This document shows positions 10,503 to 21,723 of a stretch of 64,000 nt of DNA, in pieces. The stretch is from Letharia columbiana (lineage: Eukaryota > Ascomycota > Lecanoromycetes > Lecanorales > Parmeliaceae). The stretch lies in NCBI RefSeq assembly GCF_014066305.1, contig NW_023501038.1, positions 620,001 through 684,000 on the forward strand. The letters are read 5' to 3'. Below the pieces are notes generated by a model. It saw nothing but the letters and a program-made list of their open reading frames with translations, was not told the origin of the DNA and made no database searches. The number at the start of each line of letters is the position of its first letter. Position 1 is the stretch's first letter. The position numbers were made by a program, and so were the translations under genes.

Positions 10503-12461
10503 ATGGAGGCTTTCGAGAGAATATACCTGGATCTTTCAAAGCAGCCGGGCAAATGCCGCCTGGCCGAAGCTGGGCTGGGGTGGAAGCCCTCAGGTGGGGG
10601 TGACACATTTACCCTAGACACGAACAACTTGGGGACAGCACAGTGGAGTCGTGCAGCTAGAGGATATGAGCTCAAGATCATGTCCCGAACCTCTGGCGTC
10701 GTACAGCTCGATGGCTTTGAGCAAGAAGTGCGTCGCCCCTGGGTTCACAGCAAGAATTTGGCTCATTGTGCTACAGGACTTCGACCGCGTCGCTAAGGCA
10801 TTCAAGCTGTTCTACGGCATCAATCTAGAAACTAAAGAGCATGCACTACGTGGATGGAATTGGGGCAAAGGTGAATTTGGCAAAGCTGAGCTTGCGTTCA
10901 ACGTCCAGAACCGTCCGGCCTTTGAGATCCCGTACTCTGAAATCTCCAACACCAATCTCGCGGGAAAGAATGAGGTGGCGGTGGAATTCTCGTTACCAGC
11001 AGGGGGCAACGAGACGGGCACAAACGGGCACCTTGGAGGAGCACGAAGCAGGGGCCGTAAAGCTGGTGCGGCAAAAGACCAGTTGGTGGAGATGCGGTTC
11101 TACATTCCCGGAACCGTCACGAAGAAAGAGAAGGATGAGGATGGTGAAGAGAAGAGCGTCGATGGGGATGAGGTCGAAGAGCAGAACGCTGCCAGTCTGT
11201 TCTACGACACTCTAATGGACAAGGCGGAGATTGGGGAGGTTGCTGGAGACACGTTCGCAACATTCCTGGATGTACTACATCTGACACCAAGGTGGGAACT
11301 GACAGGAGATTGTTTTTATGGCTTTATTAGACTAACATGGTCGCAGAGGACGTTTTGACATCGATATGTACGAAAACTCGTTCCGGTTACGTGGAAAGAC
11401 CTATGACTACAAAATCCAATACGAGCACATCAAAAAATTCATGCTCCTCCCAAAGCCGGACGACTTACACACCTTGATCACTATCGGACTGGATCCGCCT
11501 CTGAGGCAGGGCCAAACGAGATATCCTTTCCTTGTAATGCAATTCAAGCGGGAGGAGGAGGTTATCATTGAGCTGAACATGACCGAGTACGAGGTTTAAC
11601 TTTTTGTCTGCGGGATGAATAGCTAACAGGAGACAGGGAAATGCTGGAGGGGAAGTACAAGGACAAATTGATGCCCCGTTACGAACAACCACAGCATATG
11701 GTCGTTGCTCAGGTGTTCCGTGGTCTGACTGGGAAACGAGTTGTCACACCGTCGAAAGACTTCTCGAGCCACCATCAACAATCTGGGGTTAAATGCAGCA
11801 TCAAGGCAAACGAAGGGCACCTATTCTGCCTCGACAAAAGCTTTATGTTTGTCCCAAAGCCAGCAACATACATATCCTTCGATACAATTTCGGTGATTGT
11901 CATGTCACGAGTTGGTGGCGCCATATCCGCAAGTAGGACTTTTGACATCACAATCACTACAAAGAACGCCGGTGGGGAGCACCAGTTTAGTAATATCAAT
12001 CGGTATGTGATCCAAATGAAAACTCCTATGCTTTTGCTAATGCAGTACACAGAGAAGAGCAAAAGCCTCTAGAAGATTTTTTCGCAGCCAAAAATCTCAA
12101 AATCCGTAACGAGATGCTCGACGATGTAAGTTATGCATCTTGTCTCAGTCCTTAAAGTTTCCATGCTAATGGATCCTAGTCCTCTGCTCTCATTCAAGCC
12201 GCTCTCAACGAGGCTGATATCAATTCCTCGGAGGAAGAAGTCGTTGCTGCCCGCGCCGACCGTGGCTCAGCTGACGAAGACGACGAGAGCCTCGACGAAG
12301 ACTTCCAATCTGATTCGGACTCCGATGTGGCCGAAGAGTATGACTCGGCACACGAGAGCAGTGGGAGTGACGAGGAGATGGCGGATGCGGATGGCGGGAA
12401 AGGCAGCGAGGATGAGAGAGCGGCGGAGCCCAAGAAAAAGAAGGCCAAAACAGCCAAGTGA
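10503..12461 (+). CDS. POB3: FACT complex subunit Pob3 (SSRP1 homologue)
   Basis: Six exons (10503-10727, 10777-11291, 11347-11586, 11637-12002, 12053-12125, 12180-12461) splice in frame to 566 residues, the usual Pob3 length. Introns are 49-55 bp. The N-terminal SSRP1/POB3 domain begins MEAFERIYLDLSKQPGKC. It is followed by the middle tandem PH-like domain with YKIQYEHIKKFMLLPKPDD, the signature FRGLTGKRV and CSIKANEGHLFCLDKSF, then FSNINREEQKPLEDFF. The end is an acidic Asp/Glu/Ser-rich tail and a Lys-rich probable nuclear signal (PKKKKAKTAK). As in other fungi there is no HMG box; that function is supplied in trans by Nhp6-type proteins. With Spt16 it handles H2A-H2B during transcription and replication. 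The 5' splice site at 11587 (GTACGA) lies inside a codon and removes an apparent in-frame stop. Confidence 0.95.
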
Positions 12462-13698
12462 GGGGCAGGCCAAGAGAAACCTGAAGAGAGGAGCGAAGCA
12501 TGCATTGCGGCGGCGTTAGGGGACTTGGATGCCAGGGAAGTCCTGGGGACCTCGCAGTCATCCCTTCGCATCATGTGCCATGAACATCTGAGCGAAAGAT
12601 CAAATAGCAAACAAAGACACTTGAAAATGCCAGCTCCGGAAGCACCTCCGGCCTCCAACTCCTGCAATTAACCCCACGTCGATCCGCCCATGTGTCCCAT
12701 CTCCTATCGACCTTACAGAACTAACCATCGACTCTGCCACATCGAACAAGAAGCCGGAGCGCCAGACGAGCCCTAGCCCTGTCCATCAGTTCGTCTCTCC
12801 CCACTCGTGTATCAACTCCCCCGAAACCATCACGGATCCCGTGGGGATGTACGTGCGAATGAGAAACGGGTCCGTAAGAACGTGTGTTGTAGCGTGAGCC
12901 TTTTTTGATAAAGTGATTGGAGCGTGGTTGCGCTGTGACGGTGCCTGTCAAGGGGAATGTGTGTGTGCTTTATGGGTGCTTTGAACGTCCGATCGGTGGG
13001 GGCGGGTTTTTTGTTTTGAATCATGGATGCTTGATAGAAATGCATGTATGGTTCGTCACCTATGTGGTAGGATAATAGGTGACGAAGCGATGGAAGTCAT
13101 GGCCGGAAGGATGCATGTGGATGGCACTACCCGTTTGGGTTGGAACTCGAAAGTCCAGACGCATGAGAACTTCGGAGAGCTTGCAACGGGGAAGGTGGGG
13201 AGGAGGTGGGGGGGGTATTTTTCTCATTATTAATCACCACCACCTCGTCCTACCGTGTCTCTTCATACCAAATCATTCAGGCCGCTTTCCCAGCCAGCAA
13301 CCTAAGCCCCACGTGCCGTTTCCTTGCTCTATCGATCCTCTTGGTCAGTTCCATCAGCCCGTTGGAACATGCACCCATGTGTCCATTCACCGCCTTTTCC
13401 GTGAAAGTGAAGACTTTGTCACTCCGTGACGTCTGATCGAAAAGGACGGCGAGCGGCGCGTGACCCCTTTTCGGCTTTTGCCATACGCCTATGCAAATTT
13501 CGGAGTCAGCGTAGTTCTCTTTGGGTAGTAGAGGGAGAAAAGAAACACATTGGGAGAGCGGAAGATCCTTTCGCTGCCGAAACATGGCTTTTTACGGAAG
13601 GAACAACACAGTTCTGGAGGAGGGAAGGAGCCTTCTGTTCCCGAAATCTGGATTGTGGCTCGAATTTGCTACCAAACAGGAAGCATTTACTCCTAAAT
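12462..13698. other. Intergenic, no gene seen
   Basis: ORFs on both strands (for example 13426-13734 and 13277-13585) overlap antiparallel and have no recognisable content. A G-run occurs at about 13197-13217. Confidence 0.55.
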
Positions 13699-14121
13699 CT
13701 ACGTACCAAGGTCGTCCATGAATTTCTTGATTGACGGCGATGCACTCTTAATCTTCTGCTCCGCTTCGTAGGTGCGGGAGACGGTGTCGAGTGATGGAGG
13801 TTTGCCTAGCTCGTGGGTCGTCCAGATGAGTTGGCCTGTATTATATTAGTGGCTGTTCGGCAAAGTGTGCAGCGACATACACAGAATGCAGAGAATTTCG
13901 GACAGCGGCGATAATATGGCCATGTACAGGCCCTTATCACCTGTCGGCTTCAGTAGAAATTCCATCTCGGACGGGAGATTCGTGCGCCAGGTGCGTAGGT
14001 TCATGGCAGTTTGTTTGCAGTCGCGTTGCAGAGACCCCGATTTTGGTATTCGTTCCGATAGACTTTCCGCCAGTTGGACGGCGATGGAGAGCAGCGCTTT
14101 GATAGAAGGGGTTGAAGACAT
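13699..14121 (-). CDS. Small hypothetical protein
   Basis: Two exons (13881-14121 and 13699-13835) with a 45-bp intron (donor GTATGT, acceptor TACAG) give 125 residues beginning MSSTPSIKALLSIAVQLAESL. It looks mostly helical and amphipathic, with no signal peptide or catalytic motif. The clean splice that turns ILCIL-C into LIWTTHELGKPP supports a real gene. An in-frame ATG at 14268 would add 49 residues of poor composition. The last codons before the stop contain GGTACGT, which could be another donor, so the 3' end may extend. I do not recognise a family. Confidence 0.45.
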
Positions 14122-14830
14122 CTTCCGTTCTCTGCTGTGTAGAATCTGGCGAGAGGATTGATGTGTATCAAGAAGAAAAGGTGGGAGCGCAGCTTCTCCT
14201 AAGGTCAAAGCGAAAAGGCGGTCAAGAAGCGAGGCTGTTTGCGACCGTTGGAGAACGCTCCAGAACAAACTGACAGCATGCTGACAGGTAAATCTGTACC
14301 CAGGTGCTGCACCAAAATCTTCAGCTTCTGCCTACGCAGGCATCAAGAATCCTTCAGCCTCATCGGGTCCCCCTCACCCGCACCATTGGAACCCAGGCTG
14401 CAACGTATATGAACACTATCGACGCTTTCCGAAGTTGTCTTCATTTAAAGTCGTTCACTTTGATGGGAGATATCTCCGTGCTTGAATCGATTTAGGAGCT
14501 GAGAGGCTGCTTGGCTCCATTTATATCATCACTTATCTTCCTTTTCCATGTCCTGGCGACCTGCGTGATGGAGTGCTTGGGTTGGGCTCCTGCAGTACGA
14601 TAATATTTGAAATAGTAGTCTTGGTAGTATGATCCTCACTTACAGGGGTTTGGCCCCGTTCAACATCAGGAATCATGACATCGATTGTCATTGTTGGTTT
14701 TGATTTGTGAAGGGCCCAACCCCCGCTTAGAGTCTGTCCACCGCTCCTTGTTCGAAGCTTAGATTGATCATCCCCATCAGGTTAACCAAATCCTTACTCC
14801 TGTATCGAAGACCCTGCAAGGACATAGTTG
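14122..14830. other. Intergenic, no gene seen
   Basis: No supported coding region. One 63-codon plus-strand ORF at 14304-14495 has no recognisable content. Confidence 0.55.
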
Positions 14831-15655
14831 TCACCTGCGGGGACTTCTCAACTGCCATGATTTTGGCAGCCCTTTGAGTCTGCGATTAGCCTCTTTCTCC
14901 AGTCTTTGCAATAACTTTTGGAACATAGATCCATATCCGGATTGTCCTCCACTCACATCTCGGCCAACCAACCGTTGAAAGGAAACGCAGTTGTGACGAT
15001 GCATTAAAACAAAGGCCTGTGTCATTCCATACAGCACGGCATTCATTCGCTCTTGAATGATTGCTTGTGTCCAAGGTCCATTGGCAAGGGGTTTCGTTAC
15101 CTCTATCAAGTAACAAGGCCCTCGTTTAGCATCTGAGATTGGGGTGGTTCTGCTAAGCCAGTCCAGCTTTCCCTTTGGAGCCTTTACCCACCTCAACACC
15201 ACGCGATTGCTTAGCAGCCCGCAGAAAAGTACTTGATCAAGGATGCGGGAGAAATACCCAAGGCCGAAGTGCTGCTTGATCTGCTTGCGGCGAAGACTGG
15301 CGTGCGGTGACCAAGTGTCCCAGCTACGGAGGCTAGCGGCTTTGGTTGCTTTGGAATTTGTATGATATAGCATTGTTTTGGAATCCAGGCTGGCAAGTAC
15401 GTTGCTTGAGGCTGCTGGAGATGAGGTCTGGTGAATGTTGATGGTCCTGGATTCTATGCATGACAAACGATGATGGCACAGTAGGAGAGCCTTGATTGAA
15501 GGCCCACAAGCTATGCTGGACGACGTCAACAGCCTAGCAGCGTGAACGCTCTGAGCTGCATATGAAAGACGAGGGACCATGGAGGGGCCAAATTCCCGGC
15601 CAATGATTTTGGAGGAGGGAAGTTTCCGAAGATAGAAGAGACAAGGCGATGACAT
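14831..15655 (-). CDS. SprT-like protein lacking the zinc-binding residues
   Basis: This single ORF starts at ATG 15655 and gives 274 residues. The first about 90 residues are low in conservation signals. From LRRKQIKQHFGLGYFSRILDQVLF onward it reads like fungal SprT-like domain proteins: LFCGLL..RVVLRWVKAPKG, a strand CYLIEVTKPL, then GPWTQAIIQERMNAVL. The position of the HExxH helix reads LYGMTQAF (15014-15037), so His, Glu and the second His are all replaced. The later GHG motif that supplies the third ligand reads SGYGSMFQKLLQRLE. The fold seems retained but a zinc protease activity is not expected. It is either a pseudo-enzyme or an early pseudogene. The domain call is from recalled family pattern, not alignment. 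Confidence 0.55.
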   Translation of the reverse strand: MSSPCLFYLRKLPSSKIIGREFGPSMVPRLSYAAQSVHAARLLTSSSIACGPSIKALLLCHHRLSCIESRTINIHQTSSPAASSNVLASLDSKTMLYHTNSKATKAASLRSWDTWSPHASLRRKQIKQHFGLGYFSRILDQVLFCGLLSNRVVLRWVKAPKGKLDWLSRTTPISDAKRGPCYLIEVTKPLANGPWTQAIIQERMNAVLYGMTQAFVLMHRHNCVSFQRLVGRDVSGGQSGYGSMFQKLLQRLEKEANRRLKGLPKSWQLRSPRR

Positions 15656-15685
15656 TGCAGAGCAGTCTTGCTCTTTCTCATACAA

Positions 15686-16333
15686 AGTGCTGTGAGATGG
15701 ACGATTTTACAGTGCTGAGAGGAGGGTAATGCTAACGCTGTGGCTATCTGGGAAAATCTGCCCATCTGAAGAAACAGGAAGTACCGGTCTTTGTAGACGA
15801 AGACATACATTACCATAGACTCCGAAAACGGCGTTCATGGGGCCTCTTTGTTCAAACCATTCTCTCCTGAAAACAGAAAAAGAGACCGAAGCTGGAATTT
15901 TAGGAGAATGGGAGGGGTGAAATTAGCATCATCGCAATGTATGATTAGATGAAAGCCAGGATCAGCGATTCTGGCAACGTCAATTGTACCAAAAAGGCTG
16001 CGCTCGAGCCCGGAAAGCAAGCCCACATGCGAGACAGGAATAATGGAATAGCAATGAGAGAAGCGCAAGAGTCACACGATCGAAGAGAATGTACGGAGAC
16101 GGAGTACGTAGTTCATTGATGAAATGTTGAAGAAGGACCTTACTCGCTGGATGCTTTTCGACTCGAGGCTTCCCCACGTTTGAACCGGCGCTAGTGATCC
16201 GACTACGCGTCTGCAAGCGCGTAAACACAACTTTGGAGAAAGATCTTGATGTAAGGAGTTACTTGGAACTCATCTATAGGGGCATCAGTGATCATCAGGC
16301 TTCCAATTCAGCTCTGATACCACCCCCAATAGA
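15686..16333. other. Intergenic, no gene seen
   Basis: Minus-strand ORFs at 15526-15816 and 15835-16068 lack recognisable content. The last stretch is the NNF1 promoter and leader. Confidence 0.5.
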
Positions 16334-17135
16334 ATGGCGACAACCACCACGGACAACCGCTCCCCTTCCCCCGCCCCGCCCCCTCCCTCCGCCCAAACGC
16401 CCGGTCCCCGCGCCACAGCTCTCAACAACATGTTCACCGCAGCGCTCACGCACACGGTTCACACCTGTTCCTACGCCAACTTCGCCGCTTGTTTCCCGAC
16501 GTCCGCCAAATCCGCCCCAGCGGTTTTGAACAACGTGTGGAGACAGATCGTTGGACAGGTGGAAGATAAGGCGAAGCGGGAATTTGAGGAAATTTTGGTC
16601 GAGAAGGATGTAGTGGGGGGATTGAATGAGCTGGAAAGGCTGGTGGGCACTGCAAAGGCAAGAAGGGAGGGGGGTGGGGAGGGAATGCTGCCGAATGAGC
16701 CGTGAGTATATTCTGGTCTATCTTCCCTGTTTGTTGGGGGGGGGGTTCCTGGACGTTCCTTGAGAATGCGAGACTTTGCGCAGAGCGAGTGCGAGAGCTT
16801 GCGCTGACTGGCAGCGATGGTTGAATTGCAGTCCGCACACGCTTCCCCCGCAATCCCTCTACCTAGCGCACCTGGCACCTTATCTTGCGTCTACACAATC
16901 GCAACTAGAGACCGAGCTACAGGCTGTACAAGTTGAAAACGAACAAGTGGCGAAGGGAGTAGAGAGACAGAGAGACGAAGTAGAGCGACTTGTCAGCGGT
17001 CTGGAAGCAGTGATTGCAGATCTGGACGGTGCGAATGGTGCCATGGGCGATGTTGTTGAGGGCAGCGAGATGAGAAAGGAGGCAATGGAAATGGATGGTG
17101 AGATTGGAGTGAGGGCGAGAGGAAGCCGGTTATGA
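16334..17135 (+). CDS. NNF1: MIND kinetochore complex subunit Nnf1
   Basis: Two exons (16334-16701 and 16832-17135) with a 130-bp intron (GTGAGT...TTGCAG) give 223 residues. After a Pro/Ser-rich N-terminus comes ATALNNMFTAALTHTVHTC, then SYANFAACFPT and VLNNVWRQIVGQVEDKAK, the Nnf1/PMF1 signature. Exon 2 supplies PHTLPPQSLYLAHLAPYL and a coiled coil (about 160-200) with regular heptads, ending with VERLVSGLEAVIADLDGA. With Mtw1, Dsn1 and Nsl1 it links the inner kinetochore to Ndc80. The intron is the longest among the clear housekeeping genes here and contains a run of ten Gs at 16736-16745. Confidence 0.9.
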
Positions 17136-17294
17136 AAGAACGACTTGGAAGGCTTGAAAGGTACTGGGCAAGGTGTTTGGAGTCATGCTGTCACTGGGCA
17201 TGGGGCAATCCCCCAATCTGAAATGGTCGAAATAAGCAGCAAGTCTTGAATTACCATTGTGTGGGTTGATGGTTGTTGATACATACCCAGCACC

Positions 17295-19013
17295 TCATGC
17301 GAACATGCTTCCTATTTTCTGCAAACTTTTCTCGCCCAACAAGCCGTCATCTCTCATCTCCTCCACAATTGACTCTACAAGATGTCTTCGAGCCTTTACC
17401 AACAACGAAATCTTTTCTGTATCACCCGCCAGTCCTGCCATAATCGACTGTTTGACCTCTGCTTCGTTCTGCTCTTCTTCGTTACCCGCGTCCCTCTTTC
17501 CTAGATTTGCTGCACCACGGAAATATACTTCCGCGTTCTTGAGCAGTGTCGGAGCACTCTTGACAGCGAGATCATAATACAGAGGCGCGTCACCCAATTG
17601 CATCCGCAGTAGTTCGCAATCTCCTCGTCGAATGTGGATGCGTGGAAGATTCTGGGCATCAGGGAGCTTCGAAGCATCGGTGAGGCTGTCGAGCGCTTTG
17701 GTTATGTGCTTCCAGCATATGCTGCTTATTTGGGCCAGCTCAGAGGACTGTGCTTGTTGAACAGCGGCTTGAACACTCGCGATGAACGCCAGTTCTGCGT
17801 CTGCTTTGTCGCAAAGACTCGGAGGATCATTCGAAAGGTCGAGATCCAGACTGGTGAATGCAGCGTTCAGTTCCGTCTCATAGGTAGGCAGATCAAGTCG
17901 TCCACCTCGAAAGGCTGCGTCAGATAGTGCGCAAGTAAACCTTGCTTGTGCAAGCGCAGCTTCGTGGTGACGACTTGAACCATCGACATACAATGATACC
18001 TTATCTTTCAGCGTGGTGAGGTAATTTCCTTCCACCCATGCAAGGTCGGCGTGAGAAGGAGCCAGACTACAAACCGCTGTCAGGGTATCTAGTTGTGCTA
18101 TAGTAGTATCGCATAGTGCGTCTTTCGTGACCGGCTCTTCCACGGAGGCCCAGACTTCTTCCTCCGACGCATTGGAGGCAGCACTACTAATGTTATCCAC
18201 ACTAGCACTGTCAGCATTAGGCAACTGTGCTTCTTGTGCGTCACTCTTTTGATCTTGAGTATGCTTGAATTCTTGGATGTTGAGACACCGTTGAAAGAGC
18301 TCTAAGGATTCTTGAAATAGACGAAGTGCATCGCCTCGAGATCCTGTCGGTTTCTTGCCTTCACTAATGGCTTCAGCCAGACTTGTCAGTACCTGAGCCG
18401 TATTGCTGCTAATGATGTCAGCCCCTGTCAACTTTGATATCCGGCGAATGCATACAAGAGAAGATCAGCATTATCTTGGTCGATTGTCAGTGCTCGCCTA
18501 TGAGAGTCGAGAGTTGTTTGCAAGAGTTCAATTAGTGGAGTGGGTAAGTACTCGAGTAATCGAGGTTGCTGAGCAACTTCGTACTGCAGCCGAGCCCTGA
18601 TGACCTTCAGTGACACTGACAGCTTGAAGAGGTCTGCATCTCACTTGTTATATGATAGGTCAAAAGACAGGGGGAAATTCCGAAGTCCGGCATCGTAGGT
18701 ATCAATTGCACGGACGAAGAACCTCAAAGACTTGGCAGCATCTCCAGCCCGCCATTTCTCTCCAGCTTCTTCAAAATCGACACCGACTGCCCGGGAATTA
18801 GCTTGAGATCGGCTCAAGGTTACATCTTCGGGTGTGATTCTTCTTACTCGTACCTGCAAGAAATTCGTTGGCAGTTTCAATGACCTGCAGCTAGCATCAA
18901 TAATCAAAAGCCAACACAGATTTGGTCGAGCGTTCTGGCAATTTGCGGACCTCGGGCTGCTTCTTCTTCCCTGTATGCTTCTTGGCACTCAGCAAATGCT
19001 TGTGCTTCGGCAT
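17295..19013 (-). CDS. TPR-repeat protein, probably nuclear or cytosolic
   Basis: Five exons are inferred: about 18951-19013, 18854-18884, 18645-18786, 18456-18596 and 17295-18405, giving about 495 residues. The end of exon 1 is uncertain. A donor at 18950 gives a 66-bp intron, while one at 18917 gives 33 bp. The start MPKHKHLLSAKKHTGKKKQPE is Lys-rich. TPR-like helices follow: FEEAGEKWRAGDAAKSLRFF, LSYNKARLQYEVAQ, then HRRALTIDQDNADLLFNTAQ, which is restored by removing the 50-bp intron 18406-18455. The rest is helical, with an acidic linker and a long C-terminal TPR-like domain. It resembles a conserved fungal TPR family that may include the Rpl4 chaperone Acl4, but I cannot confirm this. 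The gene is convergent with NNF1 (160 bp between stops). Confidence 0.75.
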
Positions 19014-20031
19014 TGTCGGACCCTTCAAATCACAGAGCTGGTCGAAAAGTCAATGCTCCGGATTTCCAAGGGACCTCCTCGTGACTTCATATTCTTCCTC
19101 GTGTAGCATCCGCCGTACCGGTACTTGATATGCGGCTTTCCAAAGCACGGGAGCGTCTCGATAACAATGGATACCGTAGTGAGGTAGTAGTAGTGTATCC
19201 TGATTGGATAAAGATCTTCAATTTCTTCCGCCGCTCGGCTACCCTCAATCCAGCCTAGAGGGCATCGAGATCCTTGCTGCCATGTGTTTGCCTGACCTTA
19301 ATCTCGACCTTAGCTTCGCACTGCCCCTGGGCCGCAATTCTTTGTGTCTCGCGAGCTCCTCAAGACAGCAAGGAAGGTAGTAGTTGAGCGATAGGAGCGA
19401 GGAAGGTCAATTAATCACTTCTAAGTTTGATCTCCTGTCGGTGGATGATCCATGTACTAGTACTTAATGATAGGTGTTAGACTTGAGAGCATTTGTAAGA
19501 TTTGATGACGGAGAGTGACGGAAACGGTATGTAAGAACTAAAGTACTTATGCGTAAGGTACTTTAGTCTGTAGAACAACATGGCGTGTGGCCGAGCAACG
19601 CAGCAGACTTTTGTGGCGATCATAATAACCAATAACCTGGGCTGAGCCAGAGCCAGTTTCTTGCAAGATACCTAGATACCTATTACATTATTATTTACCA
19701 CCCAGTTCCCCCCCCCCAAAACCCCCAACAACCTTCTTTCCCTCAAATTCGTTTTCATACTTTAGAGTACTACTCTATCGTACCTCTACAAGCCGATTGC
19801 TCATCAAGCTTGGTGACGACCAGAGTTACATCGCTTCATCAAAATAAACTTCAGCAAACCCTGGATCGACGTCACCACCAGAGTTCACAGCTCACTCAAT
19901 CCGGGTCAGACCTACCTTTCAGTGCGCTGATCCTCGGCTCCAAAAACAAGAAGCTTTCAATCATTCCACTACTCAAAGGCGCATCAGCTCCTCCCAAATT
20001 CATTCCGTCAAAGTCTTCTTCGTCGCTCCTT
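19014..20031. other. Intergenic, no gene seen
   Basis: It contains GTACTTTAG/GGTACTT motif copies (about 19530-19570) and a C-run near 19710. An ATG at 19810 is in frame with the next gene and could be its start. Confidence 0.5.
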
Positions 20032-20647
20032 ATGGGTCGGCATTCTCAGGAATCCGAGAGAGCAATTATGGCTCCATCTGTAAGTCTCACCTCTTTCTAC
20101 CCGTCCGAATGGCTGTCTCACTCGAATCCACAACCCAATTCCAACGAACAATGCGTCTCAGACCATGCAAGAAGCTCTTCGTTGTTGATGTTGACCATCT
20201 CGGAACAATGAGGATTTGGACCGTTGCGACTGCCACATTCTCCGTCACCTAGCCTGGATCATCGACGACGCATCTCCGCTAACAGAGAATATTTTACAGG
20301 TCGCATCTAAACGAACGTCCAAACGATTCTCAACCTTTAGCGGAGTCTCGTCTCTCGCAGCCTCTGACAGCACCTCACACACCAACGCATCATCATCGAA
20401 TGGCGATCCGCGGATGCAGGAGATCAAAGAGTGGACACAAGGCTTTGATCGCTTGGAGCAGAAACGTCTACAGCAGCAACGATACCAACCTACACCGGAA
20501 AAGACCGATAGCCTCAGCAAGCTGGCCTTGGGGGCAAAGGTCGAGCGCGCACTTGGTCGGAGGATGACGGATCAAGACGCGACATTCAGACCGAAGTTGA
20601 TGGACGAGAAGGCGGGAATGGGGAGGTCAGTCACTACTGCGTTATGA
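20032..20647 (+). CDS. Small conserved fungal protein of unknown function
   Basis: Exons 20032-20079 and 20300-20647 flank a 220-bp intron (GTAAGT...TTTACAG) and give 131 residues. The reading goes MGRHSQESERAIMAPS to VASKRTSKRFSTFSG. The C-terminal half, MQEIKEWTQGFDRLEQKRLQ followed by KLALGAKVERALGRRMTDQD, resembles a short conserved block in many ascomycete hypothetical proteins. No membrane segment or catalytic motif is visible. An in-frame ATG at 19810 would add 74 Ser/Gln-rich residues. Confidence 0.6.
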
Positions 20648-21723
20648 GGTCGGGACCCGATCTCACTTCTAGAACAAGGTCACGGCTACGATGATGTTCT
20701 GTACCTCATTGTCTTTGCAACTCGTGTGGATAGCTGGCGCCTGAGTTGTCACCGGGTCGCCGCTCCAGCGATATTTCTTGATTGTTCGTTTGTGTACACG
20801 CCAATACCCAGCATTTCCATTGGTGTAAGAAGACTGCAAGCCGTGGAGTTTGGGAGGACATGTTCCTGTTGCATTTTCGTCGAACGTGGCAAGCATACCG
20901 GCGTGCTGCTCAATGTCAATTCAGTGACAAGAAACTCATTGATTCAGTCACACATCTACAGTATGGTCTGGCTGGATAGTAGCACCTTGCAGCATCAAAC
21001 AGGTGGTAAAATGGATGCAGTACACGGCACAATTCCTTCTTGACTGTTGCCAGCCGACTGTTGTATACGACCTGCATCTAGCTTCATAGAAAACGACGTA
21101 GATCTTTGCTGGAGCATTCATGGGCGAGCATATATAACCGGATTTTCCACGAAGTGTTTCCCTAGTGTTCATAATCAAAAATACATAGGTCATCATGATA
21201 TAAAGTCAGAGTGTCCAGTCTCGACAGTAAACGTCCCGCACCGCTAACAGGCGGCGGATAGGTACTTTAAGGAAATTTCGTCGGCGCTTGATTAAAAATA
21301 CTGAAGGCACTCACTTGACACTTCACGTAGACACTCAAATATTAATTCTCTAATCACAAGGTCTTGGAAGGACGCAATTTCATAACTCACACCACTTGTC
21401 CGAGACATTACTCGGGTGTTTTCCACGAACTCGGAGCCTCGCACGATTAACTGGACGTATTTTTCGTTGCTAGGAAATCAATTGCATCCATAAAAGCGCT
21501 TCGGATTGTTTATTCTCATCCTCTTCCTGGTAATACACCCTCGAATCGGCCAATTTCGTCAGCTAATCCTCAATGATGTAGCTGTAAAAAAGTTTTGCCG
21601 CCCTGCTATCTTCGTGCAACCTCATCACCTAGCCTCATTACCTTCCGCGATCATTCAAGCTACCTTCGAGCATCCACTTCATATTCAGCGCCCGTCTCAT
21701 CCCAGCTCATCCCAAAACCGAGA
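20648..21723. other. Intergenic, no gene seen
   Basis: ORFs of up to 105 codons at 20726-21043 lack recognisable composition. The last about 120 bp are the pyrimidine-rich leader of the G3BP-like gene. Confidence 0.55.

Noticed and set aside
12194..12667. 157-codon minus ORF rich in Ser/Leu
   Set aside because: Antisense to the acidic tail of POB3.
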